A DNA stretch of 16,484 nucleotides from Flammeovirgaceae bacterium (GCA_003229495.1 QIEB01000103.1:1-16484), one strand, 5' to 3'. Positions 1 to 5,924 are shown, numbered from the stretch's first letter. A program made the numbers and translations. Notes: generated by a model not told the origin, from the sequence alone.

Positions 1-1
1 T

Positions 2-268
2 GTCATGGACTCAATGAATATGGCAGCGGGCCACCATGGTTTTAGGTTAATCTCCGTAAAAGAAACTGCCGATAAATTACCTGCTGAAGAATCTGCCCTA
101 ATGGAAGCTTATCAATATAGTATTGACAATGGTCAGCAGGTACACCAAAATGTACAAAGAATAGAAGGACAATATCTGCTATTTACTTCTCCCTTAAGTA
201 GGGACCATAAATTTTCAGGAATGTGGAGCCTATATTTATCCAGAAAAACCTTAATTCGAAACTTGTAG
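2..268 (+). CDS. 3' end of an unrecognised protein (5' truncated by window edge)
   Basis: The frame is open from the first bases of the window to a TAG stop at 266-268. An ATG lies at 5, but the codon before it (GTC) is also open, so this is probably the C-terminal part of a longer protein. About 88 residues are visible. They are mixed polar and hydrophobic, with no signal peptide, membrane segment or motif that I recognise, and they include the stretch HHGFRLISVKE and a basic C-terminus (SRKTLIRNL). The gene is convergent with tag, whose stop codon lies 14 bases away. Function unknown. That it is coding is moderately likely from its natural amino-acid composition and its tight fit against the neighbour. 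Confidence 0.5.
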   Translation, partial: VMDSMNMAAGHHGFRLISVKETADKLPAEESALMEAYQYSIDNGQQVHQNVQRIEGQYLLFTSPLSRDHKFSGMWSLYLSRKTLIRNL

Positions 269-275
269 GGATGTC

Positions 276-295
276 AGATCTACTATCTTAGATCT
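276..295. terminator. weak inverted repeat between convergent genes
   Basis: The arms AGATCTA (276-282) and TAGATCT (289-295) are perfectly complementary, with a 6-base loop. The repeat spans the stop codon of tag, between two convergent genes. Neither side is followed by a clear T-run and the stem is AT-rich, so terminator function is only a guess from position. Confidence 0.25.
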
Positions 296-849
296 CCATA
301 CCGAAAGCAGTCGGTGGTATGGTCATTTACCAGCCCCACCGCTTGCATATAGGCATATATGATGGTGGTACCGATAAATTTAAACCCTCTTTTTTTAAGA
401 TCTTTGCTAATGGTATCTGAGACATCAGTGGTGGCAGGTATTTCCTGTAAGCTGTGGTATTGATTGACAATTGGTTGGCCTTCCACAAACGACCACAGGT
501 AATTATCGAAACTTTCAAATAAATCCTGAAGCTGAATAAATTTCTGAGCATTCGTTACAGTTGACCTGATTTTCAATTGATTTCTAACAATGTTTGGATT
601 CAGCATTAGTTGCTGGATGGTATCTTCACTATAATTGGCTATCATTTCGACTTCCCAATTGGAAAACGCCACCCGGTATCCATCCCGTTTTTTTAATATT
701 GTGCTCCAACTTAATCCAGCCTGGGCCCCTTCCAAGGTTAGAAATTCAAAAAGAACTTTATCGTCATGCACAGGAACACCCCATTCTTCGTCGTGGTATT
801 TGATGTATTCATCAAATGCTCCATTTACCCATTGACATCTTTGCTTCAT
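283..849 (-). CDS. tag: DNA-3-methyladenine glycosylase I
   Basis: This base-excision repair enzyme removes 3-methyladenine from alkylated DNA in the cytoplasm. The 188 residues match the Tag family along their whole length and have the usual size. The zinc-binding set is complete: Cys5, His19, His177 and Cys181, in the contexts RCQW, YHDEEWG and VNDHTTDC. The catalytic-region glutamate (Glu40 in LEGAQAGLSW) and Trp48, which stacks on the base, are present. So is the conserved KKRGFKFIGTT segment near 152-162. The ATG at 849 gives the expected N-terminus. There is no obvious ribosome-binding site beyond a loose AAGG about 16 bases upstream, as is usual in Bacteroidota. The upstream amidohydrolase gene is on the same strand 101 bases away, and the intervening hairpins suggest separate transcription. 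Family assignment is very secure. Confidence 0.97.
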   Translation of the reverse strand: MKQRCQWVNGAFDEYIKYHDEEWGVPVHDDKVLFEFLTLEGAQAGLSWSTILKKRDGYRVAFSNWEVEMIANYSEDTIQQLMLNPNIVRNQLKIRSTVTNAQKFIQLQDLFESFDNYLWSFVEGQPIVNQYHSLQEIPATTDVSDTISKDLKKRGFKFIGTTIIYAYMQAVGLVNDHTTDCFRYGDLR

Positions 850-905
850 AATCTAAGAACACCTTATAATCCTTTTCAAGGATAAGAAAAAATGTGCAAT
901 TATAA

Positions 906-919
906 TGGGATTTATCCCA
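906..919 (-). terminator. possible terminator hairpin after the amidohydrolase gene
   Basis: TGGGAT (906-911) and ATCCCA (914-919) form a short hairpin 32 bases past the amidohydrolase stop on the minus strand. A second small hairpin, ATCCTT/AAGGAT around a 3-base loop, lies at about 871-885 and is followed by no strong T-run. Together they could end transcription before tag, but each is short, so confidence is low. Confidence 0.3.
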
Positions 920-950
920 AATTCCATAACCTGGGTACTGCAATGGCGTA

Positions 951-2051
951 TTACTCTGGAAAAATGCTTGCGTCCAGGTTAGGAATAACCCTCAATGCGT
1001 TCTTGTAGTAAATCTTTTTTAATATCTCCTCAGGAAGGTCGAGTCCATACATTTTCCAATACGCGTGATACTTTTTGTAATAAGGGAAATACTCATCGGC
1101 AGTTTCCAGAACTCGGAAGTATGTGTAATATTCTTCCGGGTGCCAGGAATCCTTACCAAACATAATACGGTCCTGATATTTAATAAAAAATTCACGGGCT
1201 TGCCTGGGTTGTCTTCCCAATTCGGCAATTACCGCCCCAAACTCAATCATCATATTTGGATATTGGTCCAACAAAGAGCTAAGCTGTGGCAGATCATTTG
1301 CATACCAACCAAAATGCGCATTAATAAAAATTGTTTCCGGGTGATTTCGAAACACATGGTGTTGCTCTTTTATGATTTGTTCCCAAGGCGCTGGATCCTC
1401 ATCGGACCTTTTCCTGTTAGGTCTTAATTTTAGTTCCAGCCATCGTTCATTGTTATTGTCATGGTCCTGCCAAAACGGTGCGGGGTCCGCGGAGTGAATC
1501 AATACGGGAATCCCCAATGCTCCGCATTTTTCCCAAACAGGATCAATTCGTGGATCATCAACTGCTATTCTTTTTCCGTTGGCATCAGTGTTTCTAAGGC
1601 CAAGGCTTTTATATATCTTCAAACCTCTGGCGCCCTTTTGCACATCCTGTTCCAGCTGTTTTACGGTATTCTCCGCCCAATCGGGGTTGTCAATATCTGC
1701 AAAACTAATATTGGTGAAAATAACCAATCTTGATTCCAAATTTGATCGCTCTATATTGTCCAGTGCTCCGTCCAGATGACTGGTTTCACCTCGACCCCGG
1801 CCACTAAGATTGACCATTATCCCCATGTTCAGGTCATCCATATCTTGGGCCAGCTTATCGAGATTTTGATTTGGCATGCCAAACTGGTGATTATGGACAT
1901 CTATAAAAGGATATTTGGCACGGGTTAACGGATGCTCCGGGACCACCAGTGTGGAAGGAGGATTGTACTCCTCAAAGGTGAGATTATGGCCATTTTGAGC
2001 CATCAAAATAACGCCGTGTACTATTAGGATACTAGAGAATATATATTTCAT
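951..2051 (-). CDS. secreted amidohydrolase (Amidohydro_2 family, TIM barrel)
   Basis: Predicted metal-dependent hydrolase or decarboxylase of the amidohydrolase-2 group; substrate unknown. The start is placed at the ATG at 2049-2051 (366 aa), because it opens a signal peptide (MKYIFSSILIVHGVILMA, cleaved near MA/QNG). The frame runs 17 codons further upstream, but that extension would bury the signal sequence. Likely metal and catalytic residues are visible: HxH at His53 and His55 (FIDVHNHQFG), Lys145 (GLKIYKSLG), His186 (VLIHSADPAP), His246 (FINAHFGWYAND) and Asp301 (MFGKDSWHPEEYY). This is the order expected for the barrel. Export to the periplasm, or outside the cell, is inferred from the signal peptide. 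The DinB-fold gene lies upstream on the same strand, 169 bases away, and also carries a signal peptide. An imperfect -7 element (TATAGTTG, 2074 to 2067) lies just upstream. Family confident, substrate not. Confidence 0.88.
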   Translation of the reverse strand: MKYIFSSILIVHGVILMAQNGHNLTFEEYNPPSTLVVPEHPLTRAKYPFIDVHNHQFGMPNQNLDKLAQDMDDLNMGIMVNLSGRGRGETSHLDGALDNIERSNLESRLVIFTNISFADIDNPDWAENTVKQLEQDVQKGARGLKIYKSLGLRNTDANGKRIAVDDPRIDPVWEKCGALGIPVLIHSADPAPFWQDHDNNNERWLELKLRPNRKRSDEDPAPWEQIIKEQHHVFRNHPETIFINAHFGWYANDLPQLSSLLDQYPNMMIEFGAVIAELGRQPRQAREFFIKYQDRIMFGKDSWHPEEYYTYFRVLETADEYFPYYKKYHAYWKMYGLDLPEEILKKIYYKNALRVIPNLDASIFPE

Positions 2052-2173
2052 TTTATTTAGTTTCTCAACTATAAACGTAATACATATAAATGTGTTGGAC
2101 AAAACTCAGCCTTCAGATTTGAAAGCAGGAGAATAAGAATAATTACCTGTGGGAGTTATCTTGTACGGTTTCA

Positions 2174-2197
2174 CCAGGGCATCGACTAATTGCCTGG
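2174..2197 (-). terminator. weak hairpin after the DinB-fold gene
   Basis: CCAGGGCA (2174-2181) pairs with TGCCTGG (2191-2197) with one bulged G and a 9-base loop. It begins 24 bases past the stop codon of the DinB-fold gene on the minus strand. No T-run follows, so it is at best a weak or factor-assisted terminator. Confidence 0.25.
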
Positions 2198-2220
2198 GAT
2201 GATTTTTGGTGCTGATTAGT

Positions 2221-2835
2221 TTAGGTCGAAGGATAACCCGGATCCTCCATAACTTCTTCTATTTGCTGTATGTGCCGCTCCAGGTGTCCCGACATAAACA
2301 TCAAAATCTGGTAGCCATCAAGGTCACCAAGCGGGCCGAATGGAATAAAGTGGTGCCGCAGCTGGTCTTCAGTGGATTGAGCATAGGACAGCGTCTCCTT
2401 TCTCAGCTCTTGGAAACTTTTTAGAAAAGCCTCAGAAGATGCATAATAACCAGAAGGTTCAAGTTCAGGGGTGGTCTTTACTTTTTGATCCCGGGATCTT
2501 ATGGCGTCCATCATCAACTCGGTTTTACCGCTTACTTCAGCTACTTTTTCAGGATCTGCCGGGGACTTTATCAGTTGAACAGTTACCAAGCTGAATAATT
2601 CCTTTTCCGCCTTTTCCAAATGTTCCGAAATTTCAGCAATGGACCACACCGAATCCACAGTTTTGTAATTCCATTGTTCCTCGGTAAGGCTCTTGACCAA
2701 AAGCTCAAGATTTTCCCAGCTTTTCTGTAAGTGAGTGGAAATTTCAGATTTTTCTTCAATAGTTAATTTACCACCTTCCTGACCCCAAAGTGTGATGGAA
2801 GAGAGAAGGAAAATTGCAGCTATTATTTGTTTCAT
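2221..2835 (-). CDS. exported DinB-fold protein (DinB_2 family)
   Basis: A 204-aa protein of the DinB/YfiT four-helix-bundle superfamily, many members of which bind a metal through three histidines. The triad is recognisable: His72 (SEIAEISEHLEK-type helix), His184 and His188 (SGHLERHIQQIEE). The start is set at the ATG at 2833-2835, because MKQIIAAIFLLSSITLWGQ forms a good signal peptide. The frame opens 25 codons earlier, but that extension runs through a 30-bp palindrome and a -7 promoter element, so it is unlikely to be translated. Most characterised relatives are cytoplasmic thiol-dependent transferases or damage-inducible proteins, so an exported version is unusual; activity and substrate are unknown. 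The gene diverges from the DUF2911 gene and lies upstream of the exported amidohydrolase on the same strand, possibly partly co-transcribed. Confidence 0.85.
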   Translation of the reverse strand: MKQIIAAIFLLSSITLWGQEGGKLTIEEKSEISTHLQKSWENLELLVKSLTEEQWNYKTVDSVWSIAEISEHLEKAEKELFSLVTVQLIKSPADPEKVAEVSGKTELMMDAIRSRDQKVKTTPELEPSGYYASSEAFLKSFQELRKETLSYAQSTEDQLRHHFIPFGPLGDLDGYQILMFMSGHLERHIQQIEEVMEDPGYPST

Positions 2836-2859
2836 GATATTATCAATGGATTTGACCTT

Positions 2860-2867
2860 CAAAAATA
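2860..2867 (-). promoter_or_regulatory. Bacteroidota -7 element for the DinB-fold gene
   Basis: On the minus strand the bases read TATTTTTG, an exact match to the Bacteroidota -7 consensus TAnnTTTG. A start site about 6 bases downstream would give a leader near 19 nt before the ATG at 2835. No TTG occurs 17-23 bases upstream. That space is filled by the 30-bp palindrome, which would suit a promoter that depends on an activator. Inferred from sequence only. Confidence 0.45.
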
Positions 2868-2896
2868 TCTGCCGGGTTTTTAAAAACCCAGCAGAT
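2867..2896. promoter_or_regulatory. 30-bp palindrome: candidate operator or leader hairpin
   Basis: The left arm ATCTGC-C-GGGTTTTT (2867-2881) mirrors AAAAACCC-A-GCAGAT (2882-2896) with a single mismatch (C2873 against A2890) and no spacer. It touches the -7 element of the DinB-fold gene and covers the -33 zone, so a regulator-binding site is one reading. On the minus strand it is followed by ATATTTTTG, so an intrinsic terminator or attenuator upstream of the gene is the other. The sequence does not decide between them. Confidence 0.5.
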
Positions 2897-2978
2897 AGCA
2901 ATATAAGCACTATTGTGGTGAATGGAAAGCTATCCTGTTCCCTTCGGTATCCTTAATTATGGGCTGGGGTCCAAACTA

Positions 2979-2994
2979 TAAGACCGCGGTCTTA
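2979..2994. promoter_or_regulatory. perfect 16-bp palindrome, candidate operator
   Basis: TAAGACCGCGGTCTTA is a perfect palindrome in the divergent intergenic region, 145 bases from the DinB-fold start and 168 bases from the DUF2911 start. Its AGACCG/CGGTCT halves are typical of sites bound by dimeric helix-turn-helix repressors such as TetR-family proteins. No regulator gene is present in the window, so partner and target are unknown. Confidence 0.5.
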
Positions 2995-3013
2995 ACAAAC
3001 ATTAATTTATATC

Positions 3014-3026
3014 AGACTTTCGGTCT
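3014..3026. promoter_or_regulatory. second AGAC/GTCT inverted repeat
   Basis: AGAC (3014-3017) and GTCT (3023-3026) surround TTTCG. The right half, CGGTCTAA, matches the right half of the perfect palindrome at 2979-2994 closely. The centres are about 33 bp apart, close to three helical turns, as expected for two dimers on the same face of DNA. Degenerate on the left side, so less certain than the first site. Confidence 0.4.
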
Positions 3027-3161
3027 AATTACCTACCTTGACCCCGGTTTATACCCTTTAAATCTATTGCAGAGTTTTTTTTGTGAAAAGTGTGCAATAA
3101 TTGTAACCATCATCAGGTTATTTCGTGAAACATTTTACTTGTTACAAAAACATAAATTTCT

Positions 3162-3689
3162 ATGAAAAGTATTAACTATTTTTTTATTGCAGGTTTACTA
3201 ATTGCCGGCTTTGTTTCCAATGGATTTGCACAAGATGATAAATCCAAACGGCCAAGCCCTCCACGAACAGTTAGCAAAGCAGTTGGTGACTTAAAAATTG
3301 TTATTGAATATGGGGCCCCGTATGTAAAAGGTCGAACCGTTTTTGGTGGACTCGAATCCTATGGAAAGGTTTGGAGAACTGGAGCCAATGAAGCCACTAC
3401 TTTTAGTGTGAACAAAGACGTGACCGTTGACGGAAAACCACTGCCCGCGGGTAAATACGCACTGTTTACTATTCCTGAAAAAGGTGAATGGACAGTAATA
3501 TTTAGTAAGAAAGCAGATCAATGGGGTGCGTATGACTATGACAAAGCTGAGGACGCATTGAGGATTAAGGTAAAACCAAAGAGGCTTGACCAGGTGCAAG
3601 AACAGCTGGCATTTGATGTGGACCAAAAAGGGGTGGTCCAATTTAAATGGGAATATCAGTCTTTTGACTTTTCCGTCAGTACTAAATAA
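3162..3689 (+). CDS. secreted DUF2911 family protein
   Basis: A 175-aa exported protein, common in Bacteroidota and of unknown biochemical function. The N-terminus is a clear signal peptide, with cleavage expected after SNGFA, before QDD. The mature part is the DUF2911 domain, with its conserved stretches YGAPYVKGRTVFG (residues 51-63), YGKVWRTGANEATTF (67-81), LPAGKYALFTIP (94-105) and WTVIFSKK (110-117). The pattern suggests a small beta-rich fold. The ATG at 3162 is preferred because it directly starts the signal peptide. No ribosome-binding site is visible. The gene is probably monocistronic: it ends at a strong terminator and its upstream neighbour is divergent. The long 5' region carries two operator-like inverted repeats, but no good -7 element was recognised close to the start. 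Confidence 0.92.
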   Translation: MKSINYFFIAGLLIAGFVSNGFAQDDKSKRPSPPRTVSKAVGDLKIVIEYGAPYVKGRTVFGGLESYGKVWRTGANEATTFSVNKDVTVDGKPLPAGKYALFTIPEKGEWTVIFSKKADQWGAYDYDKAEDALRIKVKPKRLDQVQEQLAFDVDQKGVVQFKWEYQSFDFSVSTK

Positions 3690-3708
3690 TAGATATTGTG
3701 CTAATATT

Positions 3709-3742
3709 AAAGTCTCCGGACTTGGTTCCAGGAGACTTTTTT
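3709..3742 (+). terminator. intrinsic terminator after the DUF2911 gene
   Basis: AAAGTCTCC (3709-3717) pairs perfectly with GGAGACTTT (3731-3739), and six T residues (3737-3742) follow. The 13-base loop can pair further (GGA with TCC). It begins 19 bases after the stop codon and fits a Rho-independent terminator. Confidence 0.88.
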
Positions 3743-3790
3743 AATATATCCATTTATATTCTTGATATTTCATTTTGGAATGTTCTGTAA

Positions 3791-3807
3791 ATTCAATTCC
3801 TTTGAAT
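3791..3807. repeat. small inverted repeat upstream of the 84-aa gene
   Basis: ATTCAA (3791-3796) and TTGAAT (3802-3807) flank a 5-base spacer, about 40 bases before the ATG at 3848. It is short and AT-rich. It could be a regulator site or chance. No TAnnTTTG element was found in this gap. Confidence 0.25.
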
Positions 3808-3847
3808 AGAAATGGTGGTATCAAACTTTACCTGCTCATAGTCCATA

Positions 3848-4102
3848 ATGGAGGGACAATCTGAGGGAATTCAAATACACAAGTTTTATCTGTCCTATAA
3901 AATAAACGGAGAGGTGAATACCGGTTGGTTTTATGGAGTGCATATCCGATTTGCAAAAGACCAACTGCTGTTCCAACATCCGGAAGCCACCGACCTCATG
4001 GACTGGACATTAGAAAAATCGGAAGATCTTCGAAGATACTTATTAAAACAAAACGCTTCAAAACTATCGGTTATGATCCGTCTAAAAGAGCAGCCAAGCT
4101 AG
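3848..4102 (+). CDS. 84-aa hypothetical protein
   Basis: I do not recognise this gene. It encodes 84 residues with a believable composition: aromatic residues in the first half (HKFYLSYKINGEVNTGWFYG), then a helical-looking charged segment (DWTLEKSEDLRRYLLKQNASK, about 51-71). There is no signal peptide, membrane helix or cysteine. The ATG at 3848 is the first in frame. An overlapping frame (3925-4164) reads as a less natural protein and was rejected. The next gene has its own promoter at 4170-4198, so this ORF is probably transcribed alone. It could be a small cytoplasmic protein of narrow distribution. Confidence 0.5.
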   Translation: MEGQSEGIQIHKFYLSYKINGEVNTGWFYGVHIRFAKDQLLFQHPEATDLMDWTLEKSEDLRRYLLKQNASKLSVMIRLKEQPS

Positions 4103-4169
4103 TCCCTAACATATTCTTCACCTCTTATTTCCCGGAATCAGTCAGCCTAAGTATTAGCTGGTGATAAGC

Positions 4170-4198
4170 TTTGTCTCGGGTTATTCTTATTATATTTG
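4170..4198 (+). promoter_or_regulatory. Bacteroidota promoter for the transglutaminase-like gene
   Basis: TTTG at 4170-4173 lies 17 bases before TATATTTG at 4191-4198, an exact -7 match (TAnnTTTG) with the TTG -33 element correctly spaced. Transcription would start near 4204, about 24 bases before the ATG at 4228. The element overlaps the upstream TTG that could otherwise serve as a start codon, which argues for the ATG. This is the best promoter in the window. Confidence 0.65.
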
Positions 4199-4227
4199 GG
4201 GTAAATGTGAGGGTATATCAGTTCGAG

Positions 4228-5169
4228 ATGTTTGGAAAGTTCTATAATAGAATTAAGGCAAAGAATTTTTCATTTTTAATTAACATCCTGCTTTACTTGG
4301 TAGCAGTTGTAGTGGCCCTGCCCTTCTTTTTTTTAATGAGCCCACATCTTCCAGTAATAAACCTACCTGTTGGGGTTGGTATTCATCTGGAACATTTACT
4401 TTTTTCCGTACTGGTAGTTGGACTATCAATATATATTGTGGTACGGTTGAAACATTTAGTTTTGATTCTTCTTGGTGTTTGTATAATCTCAATCATTGTT
4501 AGCAGTGCTAGAGGAGGATATAGTTTTCAGGATGCTTTCCAGGACTATGTCGTTTCTCTTTACAATTTACAGAACAATCCCATTGCTGTCCCGTTGATGG
4601 CTGAGGATTATGAACCATTTCAGGATGCTTATAAGGTTGCCGAAGCGGTCAATTTCAAAAGCTCAGATGTACGGAATTTCGCGGTTAAGATCGGGACCAA
4701 ACACTTTAGAAAGCTTACCAACAAGCACAATCGCAGCCTGGTACAGGGTTTTTCAGTCTTTAAGGAAATCAACAATAACTGGGTTTACGTCTCGGACCCC
4801 GTGGGAGAGGAGTATTTTGCGTCCGCAGGCGAAACTATTGATCAGCAGCAATATGATGGAAAATTTAACGGAGATTGTGACGATCATGCTATCTTGATGG
4901 CTACCTGTCTTAAGTTTGTCGGATCAGAGGTTCGGCTGGTACGAACAACCCATCATATTTACCCTGAAATTAAAATAGGCTCTAAAGATCGATTGGATAA
5001 AGCCATTTTTTTAATCCGGCACAAACTATTTGTAAAAGAATCCAAAGGCAAGAGCATTTACTATCACGTAGATCAAAGTGGGGAGATTTGGTTGAATTTT
5101 GACTATACGGGTCGCGCTCCCGGAGGAAAATTCCTTCAGGAAGACATTGTGGGTATATTGGAGTTCTAG
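4228..5169 (+). CDS. membrane protein with transglutaminase-like domain
   Basis: A 313-aa protein with three predicted membrane helices near residues 14-37, 55-72 and 75-93, then a soluble domain of about 220 residues. The soluble part resembles the transglutaminase-like (papain-fold) superfamily: Cys217 in NGDCDDHAILMATCLK, His242 or His243 in TTHHIYPEIKI, and Asp292 in WLNFDYTG. The triad is therefore intact, so cysteine-protease or amide-transfer activity is possible; substrate unknown. The ATG at 4228 is chosen over a TTG at 4171, because a well-formed promoter occupies 4170-4198. With three helices, the side of the membrane the domain faces cannot be told from sequence alone. A small gene follows 10 bases after the stop and is probably co-transcribed. 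Relatives often have roles in surface or peptidoglycan chemistry, but nothing here shows that. Confidence 0.8.
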   Translation: MFGKFYNRIKAKNFSFLINILLYLVAVVVALPFFFLMSPHLPVINLPVGVGIHLEHLLFSVLVVGLSIYIVVRLKHLVLILLGVCIISIIVSSARGGYSFQDAFQDYVVSLYNLQNNPIAVPLMAEDYEPFQDAYKVAEAVNFKSSDVRNFAVKIGTKHFRKLTNKHNRSLVQGFSVFKEINNNWVYVSDPVGEEYFASAGETIDQQQYDGKFNGDCDDHAILMATCLKFVGSEVRLVRTTHHIYPEIKIGSKDRLDKAIFLIRHKLFVKESKGKSIYYHVDQSGEIWLNFDYTGRAPGGKFLQEDIVGILEF

Positions 5170-5179
5170 TAGTTTTCTC

Positions 5180-5470
5180 ATGAGGAAGAAACCTTTATTT
5201 CTTGATTCCTATTTCGACTTTAACTCAATATTTCCAATGGAGTATTTCGAAATGTCTCTACAGGAAACCGCAAGTGGCTATTGGTTAGTGTATTATGCAG
5301 ATGATCATGGCGAAACTTCATATGGCCCATATCATGAAAATGAGCTGCTAAATCGTCTGACCCTGGCACCATTTTTTTTTGATGAAATGGTTTTTGTTTA
5401 TCACCTGATAGAGAATAAAGACACCGATTTCCGGGAGCTGGGGGTTAGATTACTCAGAAAATTGATTTGA
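5180..5470 (+). CDS. 96-aa hypothetical protein, weak GYF_2-like signature
   Basis: Small protein starting at an ATG 10 bases after the transglutaminase-like gene, so likely in the same transcript. A start at 5237 (77 aa, MEYFEMSL) is also possible. The frame is open back to 5099, but that part overlaps the upstream gene. Residues 34-56 (YWLVYYADDHGE, then YGPYHENELL) recall the GYF_2 pattern, in which a Tyr-rich strand is followed by GP and a Leu-containing helix, a module that binds partners in bacterial membrane proteins. The match is by eye and weak. The rest is a hydrophobic-acidic segment (PFFFDEMVFVYHL) and a basic C-terminus. No signal peptide. Function unknown; it may work with the upstream enzyme. 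Confidence 0.6.
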   Translation: MRKKPLFLDSYFDFNSIFPMEYFEMSLQETASGYWLVYYADDHGETSYGPYHENELLNRLTLAPFFFDEMVFVYHLIENKDTDFRELGVRLLRKLI

Positions 5471-5615
5471 GAGCGTCCATTTCTGGGCACCATAATGTTC
5501 AATTTTGAACAATCTGGTATTGTGTTTAAACCTTTTACCCTTATTACTGGTCATACAAAGGGTTTTAGTATTTGGCACGACCTTGGTAAGGTAAATGCTA
5601 TAAACAAAGAAGATC
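5471..5615. other. intergenic stretch with one small palindrome
   Basis: I see no convincing gene here. A minus-strand open frame over 5450-5653 has an unlikely composition. The only structure is a 16-bp palindrome, TGTTCAATTTTGAACA (5496-5511), 25 bases after the preceding stop. It is AT-rich and has no T-run, so it is not a clear terminator. If the ORF at 5616 is not real, the gene-free region extends to 5924. Confidence 0.4.
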
Positions 5616-5828
5616 GTGATACATTTAAGTAGAAATAGGATTAAGAACATCACCCTTTGGATCGGTATTTTGACTGCTCTACTTTTGATCTTTGGATCCT
5701 TTATTCATTCAACTGATCTCATGAGCGACCAGAATCTGTTCAGCCGGATATCGAGTTCTATCTCTGGCGAACAGACCAGAACTTTATCATCTTCATTGAT
5801 TGAGTTCCTGCAGTCATTTAACCTATAA
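5616..5828 (+). CDS. possible 70-aa single-pass membrane protein (doubtful)
   Basis: A frame of 70 codons that can only start at GTG (5616-5618), since an in-frame stop lies at 5601-5603. The product would have a basic N-terminus, one hydrophobic helix (ITLWIGILTALLLIFGSFI, about residues 12-30) and a Ser-rich tail. Basic start plus helix could be a membrane anchor or a non-cleaved signal. No ATG and no homology that I recognise. A near-miss promoter (TA, three bases, TTTG at 5567-5575) lies upstream. It may be a real small protein or the remnant of a larger one. Confidence 0.3.
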   Translation: MIHLSRNRIKNITLWIGILTALLLIFGSFIHSTDLMSDQNLFSRISSSISGEQTRTLSSSLIEFLQSFNL

Positions 5829-5924
5829 GCTCTCCTTATTCATTTCCTAGGCACTGTAAAATATGGTGCTAGTAATACCAAGGCCACACGCAGTAATTTG
5901 GCATGCTGGATTTAGAGTGATTCG

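Noticed and set aside
1065..1779. Plus-strand frames of 66-120 codons inside the amidohydrolase gene
   Set aside because: They are antisense shadows of a gene with clear catalytic motifs on the minus strand.
2836..2910. 25-codon N-terminal extension of the DinB-fold protein
   Set aside because: It is translated through a 30-bp palindrome and a -7 element and would place the signal peptide internally.
2959..3165. Plus-strand 68-codon frame upstream of the DUF2911 gene
   Set aside because: It spans the two operator-like repeats, ends inside the DUF2911 start, and its translation (many Leu, Phe, Cys in runs) does not look like a protein.
3291..3641. 116-codon minus-strand frame opposite the DUF2911 gene
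   Set aside because: The opposite strand encodes a clear family with signal peptide; the antisense translation is cysteine- and phenylalanine-rich and unnatural.
3925..4164. 79-codon plus-strand frame overlapping the 84-aa gene
   Set aside because: Most of it overlaps the more natural 84-aa frame, and its composition suggests a shifted reading of it.
4171..4227. TTG start for the transglutaminase-like protein
   Set aside because: The TTG is part of a -33 element 17 bases from a perfect -7 element, so it is probably not transcribed in that message.
5496..5511. TGTTCAATTTTGAACA palindrome as a terminator
   Set aside because: The stem is only 7 bp, AT-rich and lacks a T-run; it could be chance or a weak regulator site.
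5450..5653. 67-codon minus-strand frame after the 96-aa gene
   Set aside because: It overlaps the end of the 96-aa gene and the start of the 5616 frame, with an uneven composition and no promoter-like element.
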